Below are positions 24,550 through 33,054 of a DNA stretch of 64,000 nt, one piece after another (positions within the stretch are counted from its first letter, which is position 1; every line of letters starts with the position of its first letter). The notes beneath the pieces were generated by a model. That model did no database searches, had not been told where the DNA came from, and saw only the letters and a list, made by a program, of their open reading frames with translations. The stretch is from assembly GCF_018866305.1 (NCBI RefSeq), contig NZ_CP076456.1:124001-188000 (forward strand), in the 5' to 3' direction. The translations under genes and the position numbers were made by a program. Origin of the DNA: Arthrobacter sunyaminii (lineage in GTDB: Bacteria; Actinomycetota; Actinomycetes; Actinomycetales; Micrococcaceae).

Positions 24550-25980
24550 TTAGACCCCGAGGGCTGAGGAAATTGCCCCCACGGAGAAGAACACCACGAA
24601 GGCTGCGGCCACCACATACATCAGCGGGTGGACTTCCTTGCCGCGGCCCTGGAAGAGGCGGATCACGGCGAAAGTCACGAACCCGGCACCCAGGCCGGTG
24701 GCGATGGAGTACGTGAACGGCATCAGGACAATCGTCAGGAACGAGGGAATGGCCAACCCAATGTCGCTCCAGTCGATCTTGCCAACCTGGGAAACCATGA
24801 GAAAACCCACCACCACCAGTGCGGGGGCGACAGCCTCAAACGGCACCAGATAAATCAGCGGCGTCAGGAACATGGCGACAATGAAGAGCAGGCCGGTCAC
24901 CACGGAGGCCAGCCCGGTGCGGGCGCCTTCAGCGATGCCGGAGCCGGATTCCACGAAGATCTGATTGGAGGAAACACCCGCGGCACCGCCTGCGACTGCA
25001 CCGGCTGCATCGACCAGGAGGACGCGGTCCACGTTCGGGATGTTACCGTCTTTGTCGACGGATCCGGCGGCGGACGCCAGGCCCACCATGGTGCCCATCG
25101 CGTCAAAGAAGATGCTCAGCAGGATCACGAAGGTCAGCAGGGACGCAGCGACGACACCAAGCGTCTGGAAGGAACCAAAGACGCTGACTTCGCCCAGCAG
25201 GGAAAGATCCGGGGCCGCCCACTGCGGCATGCTCGGGGTGACCAGCGACCAGCCGGTTTCGATGCCGGCGCCCTGGGAGCCGGGGGCAGCGACCATCTCG
25301 ATGATCACGGCGAGGACGGTGGAGGACACGATGCCAATGAGGATGGCGCCCCTGACGTTGCGGGACATCAGGACGATCGTCACGAGCAGGCCAAAGACGA
25401 AGACCAGGCTCGGCCAGCCCAGCAACTGGCCCCCGGTCCCCAATTCCAGCGGAACGGTGGTGCCGGCCGCGTCGGGGATGCGGCGGACAAAGCCCGCGTT
25501 CACAAAGCCCAACAGTGCAATGAACATGCCGATGCCGACGACGATCGCCGTTTTCAGGCTGGCCGGAACGGCCCTGAAGACCGCGGTCCGGAAACCGGTC
25601 AGGACCAGGATGAACATGGTCACGCCGGAAAGCAGGACCAGGCCCATGACGTCGGGCCAGGTCAGGCCCGGATTGGTTGCCACCGTTGCGGCGACGAAGG
25701 CGTTGACGCCCAGCCCGGTAGCGAGCGCAAACGGATGCTTGGCCCAGGCACCCATGATGATGGTCAGCACGCCGGCCACGAGGGCGGTGGCAGCAGCGAC
25801 AGCAGGCCCGGACAGTGTGTTGCCTACGCCGTCCTGGCCGCCGAGGATCAGCGGGTTAAGGACCACGATGTAGCTCATGGCGAAAAATGTGGCCAAACCA
25901 CCCCGGACTTCGCGGGAGACGGACGAACCCCGTTTGGAGATCTCGAAATACCGGTCCAGCTTTGAACCTTGTTTGAGCAT
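24550..25980 (-). CDS. NCS2-family purine permease (AzgA/GhxP type)
   Basis: 476 residues with about 12-14 membrane segments. The N terminus LDRYFEISKRGSSVSREVRGGLATFFAMSYIVVLNPLIL and the ATALVAGVLTIIMGAWAKHPFALATGLGVNAFVA motif match the AzgA subgroup (guanine, hypoxanthine or adenine:proton symporters). FFDAMGTMVGLASAAG and GVSSNQIFVESGSGIAEGARTG correspond to the substrate-binding TM8/TM10 region. It imports purine bases. It is monocistronic on the minus strand, and nothing like a purine riboswitch is seen upstream. Confidence 0.93.
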   Translation of the reverse strand: MLKQGSKLDRYFEISKRGSSVSREVRGGLATFFAMSYIVVLNPLILGGQDGVGNTLSGPAVAAATALVAGVLTIIMGAWAKHPFALATGLGVNAFVAATVATNPGLTWPDVMGLVLLSGVTMFILVLTGFRTAVFRAVPASLKTAIVVGIGMFIALLGFVNAGFVRRIPDAAGTTVPLELGTGGQLLGWPSLVFVFGLLVTIVLMSRNVRGAILIGIVSSTVLAVIIEMVAAPGSQGAGIETGWSLVTPSMPQWAAPDLSLLGEVSVFGSFQTLGVVAASLLTFVILLSIFFDAMGTMVGLASAAGSVDKDGNIPNVDRVLLVDAAGAVAGGAAGVSSNQIFVESGSGIAEGARTGLASVVTGLLFIVAMFLTPLIYLVPFEAVAPALVVVGFLMVSQVGKIDWSDIGLAIPSFLTIVLMPFTYSIATGLGAGFVTFAVIRLFQGRGKEVHPLMYVVAAAFVVFFSVGAISSALGV

Positions 25981-26123
25981 GACGCTTCCTCTGAATGGGT
26001 CTTGGCGTGTGAGGGGAATCCCGCCATTCGATCTTATCGCGCGCCTTTGGTCGCATTACCGGGAGGACATATAAGGGTGGAGAGCCCGTAACGTGAGATT
26101 CATCGCGTCCGTCCGCGCCGGAA

Positions 26124-26777
26124 CTAAGCGCTGCCGGTCCAAACCCCGGAACCAGAGTCGAAAGCCGCGCCGCGCTGAGCCACTTCCTGTCCCGCGCGCT
26201 TGGCCTGACGGACCAGTTCGCGGGTGGACGAAGTAACTGCTTCCCCCGCACCCACAACGTAGAGGCCCGCACTGCGCAGGGACTTGCGCCGTTCCGCTCC
26301 GGCAGTGAATCCGAGTGAGCGGAGCAGCTTTAGCACTGCCGGGCGCCCGCATCCGGCCAGCACCACGGCATCGGCCAGCAGCAGGCCCTCGGGGGTGCGG
26401 ACCGCCCACTTGACGGCTGTCCGAGTCACCGGTGCGGGAATCTTGGAACCCCGCAGCAGGCCCACTGCCTGGACGGCAGTGCCGCGGCGGATATCCAAGG
26501 AGTGGCCCGTCGCGTAACCGTGCAGCAGGCGGAGCAGTTCGGCCCGTCCCGGCAGGCCGGCGGAATCCGTAACCGGCACATGGGTCGGTTGGCTGTCATG
26601 CGCAAGGCCGTCCAGGACAACGGACTCCACGCCCCGGCGGTTCAGTTCACTCACTACTGCCAGGCCGGTCAGCCCGCTGCCAATGACGACGGCGCTGGTC
26701 ACTTCCGTGTGGATTCCCGCCGCCGGGGGTACTGCTTTTGCCGTGCCGTTAACCTTGCGGGTCACTGTTCTAACCAC
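26124..26777 (-). CDS. FAD/NAD(P)-dependent oxidoreductase-like protein, short
   Basis: About 217 residues from GTG 26777 (AGGGGG upstream; GTG 26765 is also possible; the frame is open to 26966 but that part is Arg-rich and unlikely). The N terminus has a dinucleotide-binding loop SAVVIGSGLTGLAVVSELNRRGVESVVLD (G-x-G-x-x-G followed by an acidic residue). Near the C terminus comes RSAGLYVVGAGEAVTSSTRELVRQAKRAGQEVA, like the second glycine motif of pyridine-nucleotide-disulfide oxidoreductases. It lacks a redox-active CxxC and is about 100 residues shorter than thioredoxin reductases. A partial or specialised member; function unknown. Confidence 0.6.
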   Translation of the reverse strand: MVRTVTRKVNGTAKAVPPAAGIHTEVTSAVVIGSGLTGLAVVSELNRRGVESVVLDGLAHDSQPTHVPVTDSAGLPGRAELLRLLHGYATGHSLDIRRGTAVQAVGLLRGSKIPAPVTRTAVKWAVRTPEGLLLADAVVLAGCGRPAVLKLLRSLGFTAGAERRKSLRSAGLYVVGAGEAVTSSTRELVRQAKRAGQEVAQRGAAFDSGSGVWTGSA

Positions 26778-27062
26778 CGAGGCAACCCCCTGACGTAGAT
26801 CAAGGCTGCGGGGCCGGCGCCTCTTCCGGTTCCGCAGATGCCCGCCCCGGACGGATGCGGGCAGGTTTTCCGGTTGTGATGCCCCGAAGCATATCCGCCT
26901 TTCGCGGTGCCGTGTAGTGCCTCTTTCGGTGTGTTCCGGAAGCCGTCTCTCTCCGGGGCGAGGCACTGTAGGCTACCCACTAGAGCGGTGTTTGGCGGCG
27001 TTCCTCCGGGACGCCGGCGGCCGTGGGCGGAGCGAGAGGGGTGCGGAACTGTGGGTAGTTCA

Positions 27063-28055
27063 ATGTGGAGCGAAGACAGTGGGCTGGAGGCATCGACGGG
27101 CATCGTGGTGGGTGTGGACGGCTCCGACCAAAGCCTGTGTGCCCTCGTGTGGGCAGCGAAGGAGGCTCAGCGGCGCAGAAGCCCGCTGCATGTCGTCACC
27201 GCATATACCGTGCCCATCTTTGCGGCCTCGTCCATGGACGCCGGCTACTCGACCATGGATGACGCCATCATCCGTGAGGGTGCACAGTCCGTCCTGGACA
27301 AGGCCCTGGAGCGCATCAGCCGGTACAACATTGAGGTTTTTCCGCGGGTCGAAACCGGAGATGCGTCCGCCGTCCTGCTGGAGCTGTCCGAGGAAGCGGA
27401 GCTGATGGTGGTGGGGTCCAGGGGCCGCGGCGGCTTCGTGGGGCGCCTGCTGGGGTCGGTCTCGAGCGCCCTGCCGGCGCATGCCAAATGCCCCACGGTG
27501 GTGGTTCCCCTGCGAACGGCGGGACGGCTCCCCGAAGCCGGGGTTCGGCCGCCGTCCGGATCACCCACTACGCAGACCGTTGAGGACGTGGTGGTGGTGG
27601 GCGTGGACGGCTCCGAACAGGGGCGTGCGGCGTCCCTCGTTGCCGCTGAGCAGGCCATGAGCCGAGGACTGCCGCTGCAGATCCTCTGCGCACTGCCGCC
27701 CTTCAGCGGCTCCCTTGCCTGGGTTCCCGCCCCGCTGGACCTTGAAGCCCTGCACGAGGAAATCTCCGAGCAGCTGCGGGCAGGCCAGGCCTGGCTGCAA
27801 AGCCACTTCCCGGACCTGCCGATGTCCGTGCAGCTGCTCGACGGTCCTCCCGCCGAGATCATGATCGACCGGACGGCGGACGTGGAACTGCTCGTCATGG
27901 GCACGCGCGGGCGCGGAGGGTTCGCCGGCATGCTGATGGGCTCCACCAGCCAAAGCGTGCTGCATCATGCCAAGGGTCCTGTAATGGTGGTTCCCGATCA
28001 CGAGGATCCGCGGCTGGCGGACCGGGCGAACTTCGGTTCCCTTCCGGAGGAATAG
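27063..28055 (+). CDS. Universal stress protein with two USP domains
   Basis: 330 residues from ATG 27063 (GTG 27051 is possible). Two tandem UspA domains: residues about 12-155 beginning GIVVGVDGSDQSLCALVWAA and ending in the ATP-binding GSRGRGGFVGRLLGSVSSALPAHAKCPTVVVP, and about 175-320 beginning VVVVGVDGSEQGRAASLVAA and ending GTRGRGGFAGMLMGSTSQSVLHHAKGPVMVVP. The G-x2-G-x9-G(S/T) nucleotide motif is intact in both. The protein is cytoplasmic and likely binds ATP. The 285 bases before it are shared with the divergent oxidoreductase and contain no other feature I can support. Confidence 0.94.
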   Translation: MWSEDSGLEASTGIVVGVDGSDQSLCALVWAAKEAQRRRSPLHVVTAYTVPIFAASSMDAGYSTMDDAIIREGAQSVLDKALERISRYNIEVFPRVETGDASAVLLELSEEAELMVVGSRGRGGFVGRLLGSVSSALPAHAKCPTVVVPLRTAGRLPEAGVRPPSGSPTTQTVEDVVVVGVDGSEQGRAASLVAAEQAMSRGLPLQILCALPPFSGSLAWVPAPLDLEALHEEISEQLRAGQAWLQSHFPDLPMSVQLLDGPPAEIMIDRTADVELLVMGTRGRGGFAGMLMGSTSQSVLHHAKGPVMVVPDHEDPRLADRANFGSLPEE

Positions 28056-28076
28056 CCCGGACCGGGATGCCCGGGG

Positions 28077-29006
28077 TCAGGCGTGCTGCTGTCCCTCGTG
28101 CACGGCGTGCGTGGCCGGCTCCAGCTGGAACGTGCAGTGCTCGGTGTCAAAGTGCTCGCTGAGGCAAGTGGTCAGCCGGTCCAGCAGCTGGTCCATCCGC
28201 TCGGAGGTGAGATGGTCGTCGTCGACCACCACGTGTGCAGAGAACACCGGAACACCCGAGGTGATGGTCCAGATGTGGATGTCATGCGCATCGGAGATGC
28301 CGTCCACCCGCACAATGTGGTCCCGGATCATTTCGGTGTCCACGCCCTGCGGAGTGGCTTCGAGCAGGACATCGATGACTTCCTTCAGCAGCGACCACGC
28401 CCGCGGCAGGATCATCAGGGCAATCAGGATGGATGCCCAGGTGTCCGCCTGCTGGTAACCCGTGAGCATGATGACGACGGCGGATACCACCACGGCGGCC
28501 GACCCCAGCAGGTCGCCCAAGACCTCCAGATAGGCGCCGCGCACGTTCAGGCTCTCCTTGCGGCCGCTTTGCAGGACCAGCAGGGACGCGAGGTTGGCCA
28601 GCCCGCCCACAATCGCGGCACCGAGCATGAGGCCGGTGTGCACTTCGGGTTCCGATCCGAAGCGGCGGATCGCCTCCACGAAAATGACGGTGGCAATGAC
28701 GATCAGCAGCACGGCGTTGGCCAGGGCGGCCAGGACTTCCGCGCGCTGGTAACCGTAGGTGCGGCGCTTGGTGGCGGGCCGGGTGGCAATCCAGGCTGCC
28801 AGCAGCGCGATTGAAACACCGGCGGCGTCTGAGAGCATGTGGCCGGCGTCGGCAAGCAAAGCCAGTGAGCCGGAGAGCAGGGCACCCACTACTTGGAGGA
28901 AAACAACGCTGATGGTGATCAGGAAAACGATCAGCAGTTTGCGGCGGTGCCGTCCGGTGGCGGTTCCTGCGGGCAGTCCGTGACTGTGGCCGTGATGATC
29001 TCCCAT
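28077..29006 (-). CDS. Cation diffusion facilitator (zinc/cobalt/cadmium exporter, CzcD-like)
   Basis: 309 residues. The His-rich N terminus (DHHGHSHG) is followed by six membrane helices. Metal-binding D/H residues are in ADAGHMLSDAAGVS (TM2, H-x3-D) and the GDLLGSAAVVVSAVVI segment (TM5, with Asp). The C-terminal cytoplasmic ferredoxin-like domain contains DAHDIHIWTITSGVPVFSAHVVV. It exports divalent metal by proton antiport. It is followed at 29020 by the zincin gene on the same strand (upstream in transcription). Confidence 0.95.
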   Translation of the reverse strand: MGDHHGHSHGLPAGTATGRHRRKLLIVFLITISVVFLQVVGALLSGSLALLADAGHMLSDAAGVSIALLAAWIATRPATKRRTYGYQRAEVLAALANAVLLIVIATVIFVEAIRRFGSEPEVHTGLMLGAAIVGGLANLASLLVLQSGRKESLNVRGAYLEVLGDLLGSAAVVVSAVVIMLTGYQQADTWASILIALMILPRAWSLLKEVIDVLLEATPQGVDTEMIRDHIVRVDGISDAHDIHIWTITSGVPVFSAHVVVDDDHLTSERMDQLLDRLTTCLSEHFDTEHCTFQLEPATHAVHEGQQHA

Positions 29007-29019
29007 GCCTTAAGGCTAA

Positions 29020-29391
29020 CTACCCCCAGCCAAGTTCGTGCAGGCGCTCGTCGTCGATCCCGAAATGATGGGCGACCTCGTGGATAACCGTGATGCGGAT
29101 TTCATCGACCAACTCATCCCTGGAGGAACACATCCGCATCAGTGGCCCGCGAAAAATGACGATGCGGTCCGGAAGGGAACCGGCATCCCACCACGAATCC
29201 CGTTCCGTCAGGGGGGTGCCTTCGTACAGGCCCAGCAGCTCGGTTGCGGGGTCCTCTCCGGGGTCCGGGATGTACTCGTCCTCGATGAAGATCGCGACGT
29301 TGTTCATGGCGGCGGCCAGGTCCGCGGGGATGGTATCGATGGCGTCATCCACTGCGGTCTCGAAGTCTTCGGGAAGCATCTCTATGGGCAC
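29020..29391 (-). CDS. Metallopeptidase family protein (minimal zincin, DUF1025)
   Basis: 123 residues. The HExxH zinc motif is in ITVIHEVAHHFGIDDERLHELGW, with the third ligand region typical of the MpgA-like/DUF1025 family. IFRGPLMRMCSSRDELVDEI just upstream is also conserved in the family. It is small and cytoplasmic. The substrate is unknown, and several members are thought to have lost proteolysis. It is transcribed ahead of the CDF gene with a 13-base gap. Confidence 0.92.
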   Translation of the reverse strand: MPIEMLPEDFETAVDDAIDTIPADLAAAMNNVAIFIEDEYIPDPGEDPATELLGLYEGTPLTERDSWWDAGSLPDRIVIFRGPLMRMCSSRDELVDEIRITVIHEVAHHFGIDDERLHELGWG

Positions 29392-29537
29392 CTAAGCCAC
29401 TTTAGCGGGGCGGCCTCCGGCCCGGTTACGGCGGCCGTTTTGCTGTTTGCCCAAACAGGCCCTATAGTTTTATGAGTCCACAGGGGCGCAAACGAACGGA
29501 AACTTCCGCTTCCAAGCGTTCCCTGTGTGTTCTAAAG

Positions 29538-29610
29538 GCCCCCATCGTCTAGCGGCCTAGGACACCGCCCTTTCACGGCGGCGGCACGGGTTCGAATCCC
29601 GTTGGGGGTA
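29538..29610 (+). tRNA. tRNA-Glu (UUC)
   Basis: 73-nt cloverleaf. The acceptor GCCCCCA pairs with TGGGGGT, the anticodon loop is CTTTCAC with anticodon TTC, and the T arm is CGGGTTCGAATCCCG. The 3' CCA is not encoded. Confidence 0.97.
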
Positions 29611-29669
29611 CTCAGGAGTGGTAATCGGACCGGCAAAATGCTGGTAGAGTTTACACTCGTGAAAAGCAA

Positions 29670-29743
29670 GGCCCTGTAGCGCAGTTGGTTAGCGCGCCGC
29701 CCTGTCACGGCGGAGGTCGCGGGTTCGAGTCCCGTCAGGGTCG
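29670..29743 (+). tRNA. tRNA-Asp (GUC)
   Basis: 74-nt cloverleaf. The acceptor GGCCCTG pairs with CAGGGTC, the anticodon loop is CTGTCAC with anticodon GTC, the T loop is TTCGAGT, and the discriminator is G. The 3' CCA is not encoded. Confidence 0.97.
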
Positions 29744-29779
29744 CTCAGATTTTCTGAAGCGATTTGGAAGATCTCGGTG

Positions 29780-29797
29780 ATCATCGGTTGCGATGAT
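29780..29797 (+). other. Small hairpin between tRNA-Asp and tRNA-Phe
   Basis: ATCATCG-GTTG-CGATGAT forms a perfect 7-bp stem in the 58-base spacer, ending four bases before tRNA-Phe. It may guide processing of the tRNA precursor or act as a weak terminator. Confidence 0.5.
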
Positions 29798-29801
29798 GCC
29801 C

Positions 29802-29877
29802 GGCTCTGTAGCTCAGTTGGTAGAGCGTTCGACTGAAAATCGAAAGGTCACCGGATCGACGCCGGTCGGAGCCACCA
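29802..29877 (+). tRNA. tRNA-Phe (GAA)
   Basis: 76 nt including an encoded CCA. The acceptor GGCTCTG pairs with CGGAGCC, and the anticodon loop is CTGAAAA with anticodon GAA. The T loop reads ATCGACG, with A in place of the usual T54. It is the only one of the three tRNAs with a genomically encoded CCA. Confidence 0.96.
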
Positions 29878-29880
29878 GCT

Positions 29881-29916
29881 AAAACCCCGGACTTACGAGT
29901 CCGGGGTTTTTCTTTT
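29881..29916 (+). terminator. Intrinsic terminator of the tRNA cluster
   Basis: 12-bp perfect stem AAAACCCCGGAC / GTCCGGGGTTTT with a 6-base loop, followed by TCTTTT. It starts three bases after the tRNA-Phe CCA. Confidence 0.93.
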
Positions 29917-30074
29917 AACTGTCCGCCGCTGCCGGCGGCGTCTTTAATTTCGGCTGCGGCACCCCCGGCGTCGCAACAGAACCCACACCCTATAACCGGA
30001 AAAACCCGGAGCTTCTCTTCCCAAAATCTGCGGGTTCCCGCTTGAATGGTCCCGAATCTACTTCGGAGGCAATG

Positions 30075-30521
30075 ATGGCGACGGAAGATACACAGGCTTT
30101 TGTGTGGGAAACTGCTGCAACCCACCAGAGTGAGGACCTGACGGAAGCGCAGTGCTGGACGCTGTTGGCGGGCACGGGAACCGGGCGGGTTGCCTACCAG
30201 GACAACGGCCGGGTGCTGGTGTTCCCGGTCAACTACGTGGTCCACGACCAAGGCGTGTATTTCCGAACAGCGCGGGACGGCGTGCTGGGAGGTGGACCGG
30301 AGCACCAAAACGCATCGTTCCAGATTGACCACCATGATTCCGGGCGCATGGAAGGCTGGTCGGTTCTGCTCAGCGGCCGTGCCGAGCCGGTCACGGACGC
30401 GGACCTGCTGACCGAACTCTGGGGCCGCCGCATGGATGAGCCCTGGGGCGGCGGTCAGCGGGATGTTTTCATCGGCATTGAGCCGGGGCTCCTGACCGGG
30501 CGCAGGGTGGGGCGGCGATGA
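30075..30521 (+). CDS. Pyridoxamine 5'-phosphate oxidase family (flavin-binding) protein
   Basis: 148 residues from ATG 30075; GGAGG lies five bases upstream of this ATG but only two from the ATG at 30072. Family features: LTEAQCWTLLAGTGTGRVAYQDNGRVLVFPVNYVVHDQGVYFRTARDG, an FMN-barrel opening, then ASFQIDHHD and GWSVLLSGRAEPV strands. This is the short split-barrel type common in actinobacteria, often binding F420, FMN or heme. The cofactor is not determinable here. It is monocistronic after the tRNA terminator. Confidence 0.88.
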   Translation: MATEDTQAFVWETAATHQSEDLTEAQCWTLLAGTGTGRVAYQDNGRVLVFPVNYVVHDQGVYFRTARDGVLGGGPEHQNASFQIDHHDSGRMEGWSVLLSGRAEPVTDADLLTELWGRRMDEPWGGGQRDVFIGIEPGLLTGRRVGRR

Positions 30522-30578
30522 CGGCCGCCCGTGGCCCTGCCTGCCCAAAGTGCGGACCTGCAGGATACGCTTTGCAGC

Positions 30579-31133
30579 ATGGATGATGCCCAGAACCAGA
30601 ACATGTCCGCGGCCCAGGCCGGCCTGGCCGGGCAGGGATCCGCGGATGCCGCCGCCCATCGGGCCCCCGTGCACGCACCTGCTCCGGACCGCACGGTAAA
30701 TCCGGCCCCCGCATCGGTTCCCGATGCGGTTCCGCCAACCGCGGTCGGCGGCAAGACGGCCATCAGTGAGCAGGCAGTGGCCAAAGTTGCTGCCATTGCC
30801 GCCCGGTCCGTGGCAGGAGTTTACGCACTGGGCACCGGTTCCGGACGTGCGCTGGGCGCCGTCCGCGATGCAGTGGGTGCGTCCAGCGCCACTCAAGGGG
30901 TCCACGTTGATGTGGGTGAGACTGAAGTTGCGGTTGACGTGACCCTCGTGGCTGTTTACGGAACCCCGCTGACCCGGATTGCCGACAATGTCCGTACCGC
31001 CGTTTATTCTGCGGTGGAATCGCTGGTGGGACTGCGGGTGGTGGAAGTGAACGTTGACGTGAATGATGTCCAGATTCCAGGTGCGGCCGAAGGCCGGTCC
31101 GACAAGCCGGGCTCAGGGTCCGAGTCCGCTTAG
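30579..31133 (+). CDS. Asp23/Gls24 family envelope stress response protein
   Basis: 184 residues from ATG 30579 (the open frame starts at 30531). The N-terminal 60 residues are Ala/Pro-rich and probably disordered. The Asp23 core follows: KTAISEQAVAKVAAIAARSVAGVYALG, GVHVDVGETEVAVDVTLVAVYGTPLTRIADNVRTAVYSAVESLVGLRVVEVNVDVNDV. In Staphylococcus, Asp23 is held at the membrane by AmaP, and this operon ends with an AmaP-type protein. It is predicted to be a membrane-peripheral stress protein. Confidence 0.93.
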   Translation: MDDAQNQNMSAAQAGLAGQGSADAAAHRAPVHAPAPDRTVNPAPASVPDAVPPTAVGGKTAISEQAVAKVAAIAARSVAGVYALGTGSGRALGAVRDAVGASSATQGVHVDVGETEVAVDVTLVAVYGTPLTRIADNVRTAVYSAVESLVGLRVVEVNVDVNDVQIPGAAEGRSDKPGSGSESA

Positions 31134-31204
31134 CGGAAGGGCTGCGGCAGTATCCGTTATAGGGTCGAAGAAGAGTTCGGGATCACCGTCATGAGGCAGG
31201 AACA

Positions 31205-31396
31205 ATGAAACCAACCGTTACAGGCATGGCGATCGGAGCCGTTCTCGCCTTCACCGCACTGATTTTCGATTTTTGGGGCTTCCTGCTGATGGCACTGTTC
31301 ATTGCAGCAGGGGCTTTGTGCGGGCGCGCCGCCGAGGGCAAAGTGGATTTCCGCACTGTCCGTGACGCGCTGACCGGACGCCGTTCTTCCTCGTGA
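31205..31396 (+). CDS. DUF2273 small membrane protein of the Asp23 operon
   Basis: 63 residues with a strong AGGAA ribosome-binding site. Two hydrophobic stretches (GMAIGAVLAFTALIFDFWGFLLMALFIAAGALCG) are followed by a basic tail, the layout of DUF2273 proteins that accompany Asp23/AmaP. Its end overlaps the next GTG by four bases. Confidence 0.88.
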   Translation: MKPTVTGMAIGAVLAFTALIFDFWGFLLMALFIAAGALCGRAAEGKVDFRTVRDALTGRRSSS

Positions 31397-31788
31397 GCTC
31401 CGCAGTCCTGCCCGCAGTTCCGGCCGCTGAACGCCAAGCAGGTCTCGCCGGACACAACCGGATCAGCACCCAGGCGCTGACCTCCACGGCCAAAGCCGCG
31501 GCAGCCGAGTTCTTTCGGGTTCCGCCGGCGCAGATCAGGGTCACTTGGTCCGATGACCAGGGCATGCTCGCCATGTCTCTTGCCCTGCCGGTTGCTCTTC
31601 CGCCCCTGAACCGCATCGCGGCTGATCCGAATCTTGTAAGCCGGGCCGGCGGATCCGTCTGGGACCGCGCCCATGAGGCCAAACCCCTGCTCAGGGACAG
31701 GGTTACCGAACTGACCGGCTCGCTCGTTTCCCGCGTGGACATACGCATTACCGGGGTCCACCTCGAGGAAGGAAGCAGGGTCCGGTGA
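31393..31788 (+). CDS. Small Asp23/Gls24-like protein
   Basis: 131 residues, GTG start overlapping the DUF2273 stop (GTGA). The segment RISTQALTSTAKAAAAEFF followed by IRVTWSDDQGMLAMSLALPV and LVSRVDIRITGVHLEE follows the Asp23 strand-helix-strand plan in divergent form. It is probably a second Asp23-like subunit of the same membrane complex. The end overlaps the next start by four bases. Confidence 0.75.
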   Translation: MSSAVLPAVPAAERQAGLAGHNRISTQALTSTAKAAAAEFFRVPPAQIRVTWSDDQGMLAMSLALPVALPPLNRIAADPNLVSRAGGSVWDRAHEAKPLLRDRVTELTGSLVSRVDIRITGVHLEEGSRVR

Positions 31789-32369
31789 GCAGCAACGACG
31801 TTCGCACGCGGCAGATCGTACGCCGTGAAACCCACGCCAGCCGGGCAGCCGCTTCCATAGTGCTGGTCATCCTGGCCATTATTTTCTGCCTATACGTCCT
31901 GCTGGAAGCAACGCTCCAGGCCCTCGGCCAGGACGCCTGGCTCACAGACCCTGCCGCCCTGGGCGCCTGGCTTTCCCGCCTTCCCGAGAACGCAGACTCC
32001 GCCATACTGGGACTCAGCGGACTGCTGATCCTGCTGGCGGGCCTGGTGTTCTTCCTGCAGGCGGTCCTGCCGGGCAGGCGTCCGCGCTACTCATTGCCCA
32101 ACCCGCGCGCCGCCGTCGTGGTGGACGCTGAAGTGCTGGCCTCTTCGCTGGCGCGCCGGACCCGCCTCACTGCCGGCGTCACTGCCGAGCAGGTGCTGGT
32201 GACGGTGGGCCGCACCCGTATTGACGTCCGCATCCGGCCGACGTCGGGCATCCCGGTCGATGAAGAGGCGGTGCGCGCGGCCGTGACCGAAGAGTTGGAG
32301 CTGACCGGCCTGGCGCCCCGCCCCGAGGTTCGCGTGCAGGTGTCTTCCGTGGGGGTGATCGGCCAGTGA
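31785..32369 (+). CDS. DUF6286-type membrane protein of the Asp23 operon
   Basis: 194 residues, GTG start with 4-base overlap. It has two membrane helices (about 23-45 ASIVLVILAIIFCLYVLLEA and 68-90 GLSGLLILLAGLVFFLQAVL), then a cytoplasmic domain with AVVVDAEVLASSLARRTRLTAGVTAEQVLVTVGRTRIDVRI, which resembles the Asp23-like C-terminal domain of DUF6286 proteins. It is co-translated with its neighbours. Function in envelope stress is inferred from context. Confidence 0.82.
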   Translation: MSSNDVRTRQIVRRETHASRAAASIVLVILAIIFCLYVLLEATLQALGQDAWLTDPAALGAWLSRLPENADSAILGLSGLLILLAGLVFFLQAVLPGRRPRYSLPNPRAAVVVDAEVLASSLARRTRLTAGVTAEQVLVTVGRTRIDVRIRPTSGIPVDEEAVRAAVTEELELTGLAPRPEVRVQVSSVGVIGQ

Positions 32370-32977
32370 ACCGCACACCCCGGGCACTGAACCGCATCCT
32401 GCTGGGGCTGATCGGCCTGATCCTCATCGGGATCGGCGGCGGCCTGCTCTGGCTCACCCTCGACAGCGGTGCCGCCGGCAGCTGGCAGCGCTTCGCGCCT
32501 AACATGCTGGAGCGGATCCAGGCTTTCGGGGCGGACACCGCCCTCCCAGGGCAGTCACAGAGCTGGATCTGGGTGCTGCTGGCCGTAGCCATGCTCGTGG
32601 CGATTGTGCTTCTGGTCCTCTGGGCCGCCGCGCAGGGCCGCGGCCGAACCGGAACCCTGGTGTCAGAATACGACGACGACGGCGCACCGGGCCGGGTGGC
32701 GATCAGCGGCGCGATGGCGGAGCAGGCCCTGCGCTCGGCACTGCAGGAAGATCCCGATGTGGCGGCTGCCGCCGTCAGCACCTATGACGTGCGGGGCAGC
32801 TCGGCCCTGCGGATTCGCATCAATCCCCGGCAAGGTGCGGCACCCCACCTGATCGCCGCCGACGCCACGCGCCTAGTTGAGGCGCTGGACGCCGCACTGG
32901 GCCGGGAGCCGGCGGTACTGATCAGTATCGATGCGGGCCGCAAGCTGCGCTTCAACCGCGAGGACCGCGTCCGCTAG
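32366..32977 (+). CDS. amaP: Alkaline shock response membrane anchor protein AmaP
   Basis: 203 residues, GTG start overlapping the previous gene by four bases. It has two membrane helices (about 11-34 LLGLIGLILIGIGGGLLWLTL and 68-92 WVLLAVAMLVAIVLLVLWAAA) and a cytoplasmic domain with VAISGAMAEQALRSALQEDPDVAAAAVSTYDVRGSSALRIRI, the AmaP arrangement. AmaP anchors Asp23 to the inner membrane face in Staphylococcus. This is the last of five genes, three consecutive junctions being 4-base overlaps, so stoichiometry is probably set by translational coupling. Confidence 0.88.
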   Translation: MNRTPRALNRILLGLIGLILIGIGGGLLWLTLDSGAAGSWQRFAPNMLERIQAFGADTALPGQSQSWIWVLLAVAMLVAIVLLVLWAAAQGRGRTGTLVSEYDDDGAPGRVAISGAMAEQALRSALQEDPDVAAAAVSTYDVRGSSALRIRINPRQGAAPHLIAADATRLVEALDAALGREPAVLISIDAGRKLRFNREDRVR

Positions 32978-33054
32978 GGGCGACAGGCAGTGCATTGACT
33001 GTTGGTGCTGAAAGCAGGCAACCACGTGGTCCAGGCAACCGCGTCCGGCCTGCG

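Noticed and set aside
25981..26123. Purine riboswitch before the NCS2 permease
   Set aside because: No paired helices with the conserved loop sequences could be traced in this stretch.
29781..30905. 374-codon minus-strand ORF
   Set aside because: It crosses tRNA-Phe, its terminator and the PNPOx-like gene, all well supported on the plus strand.
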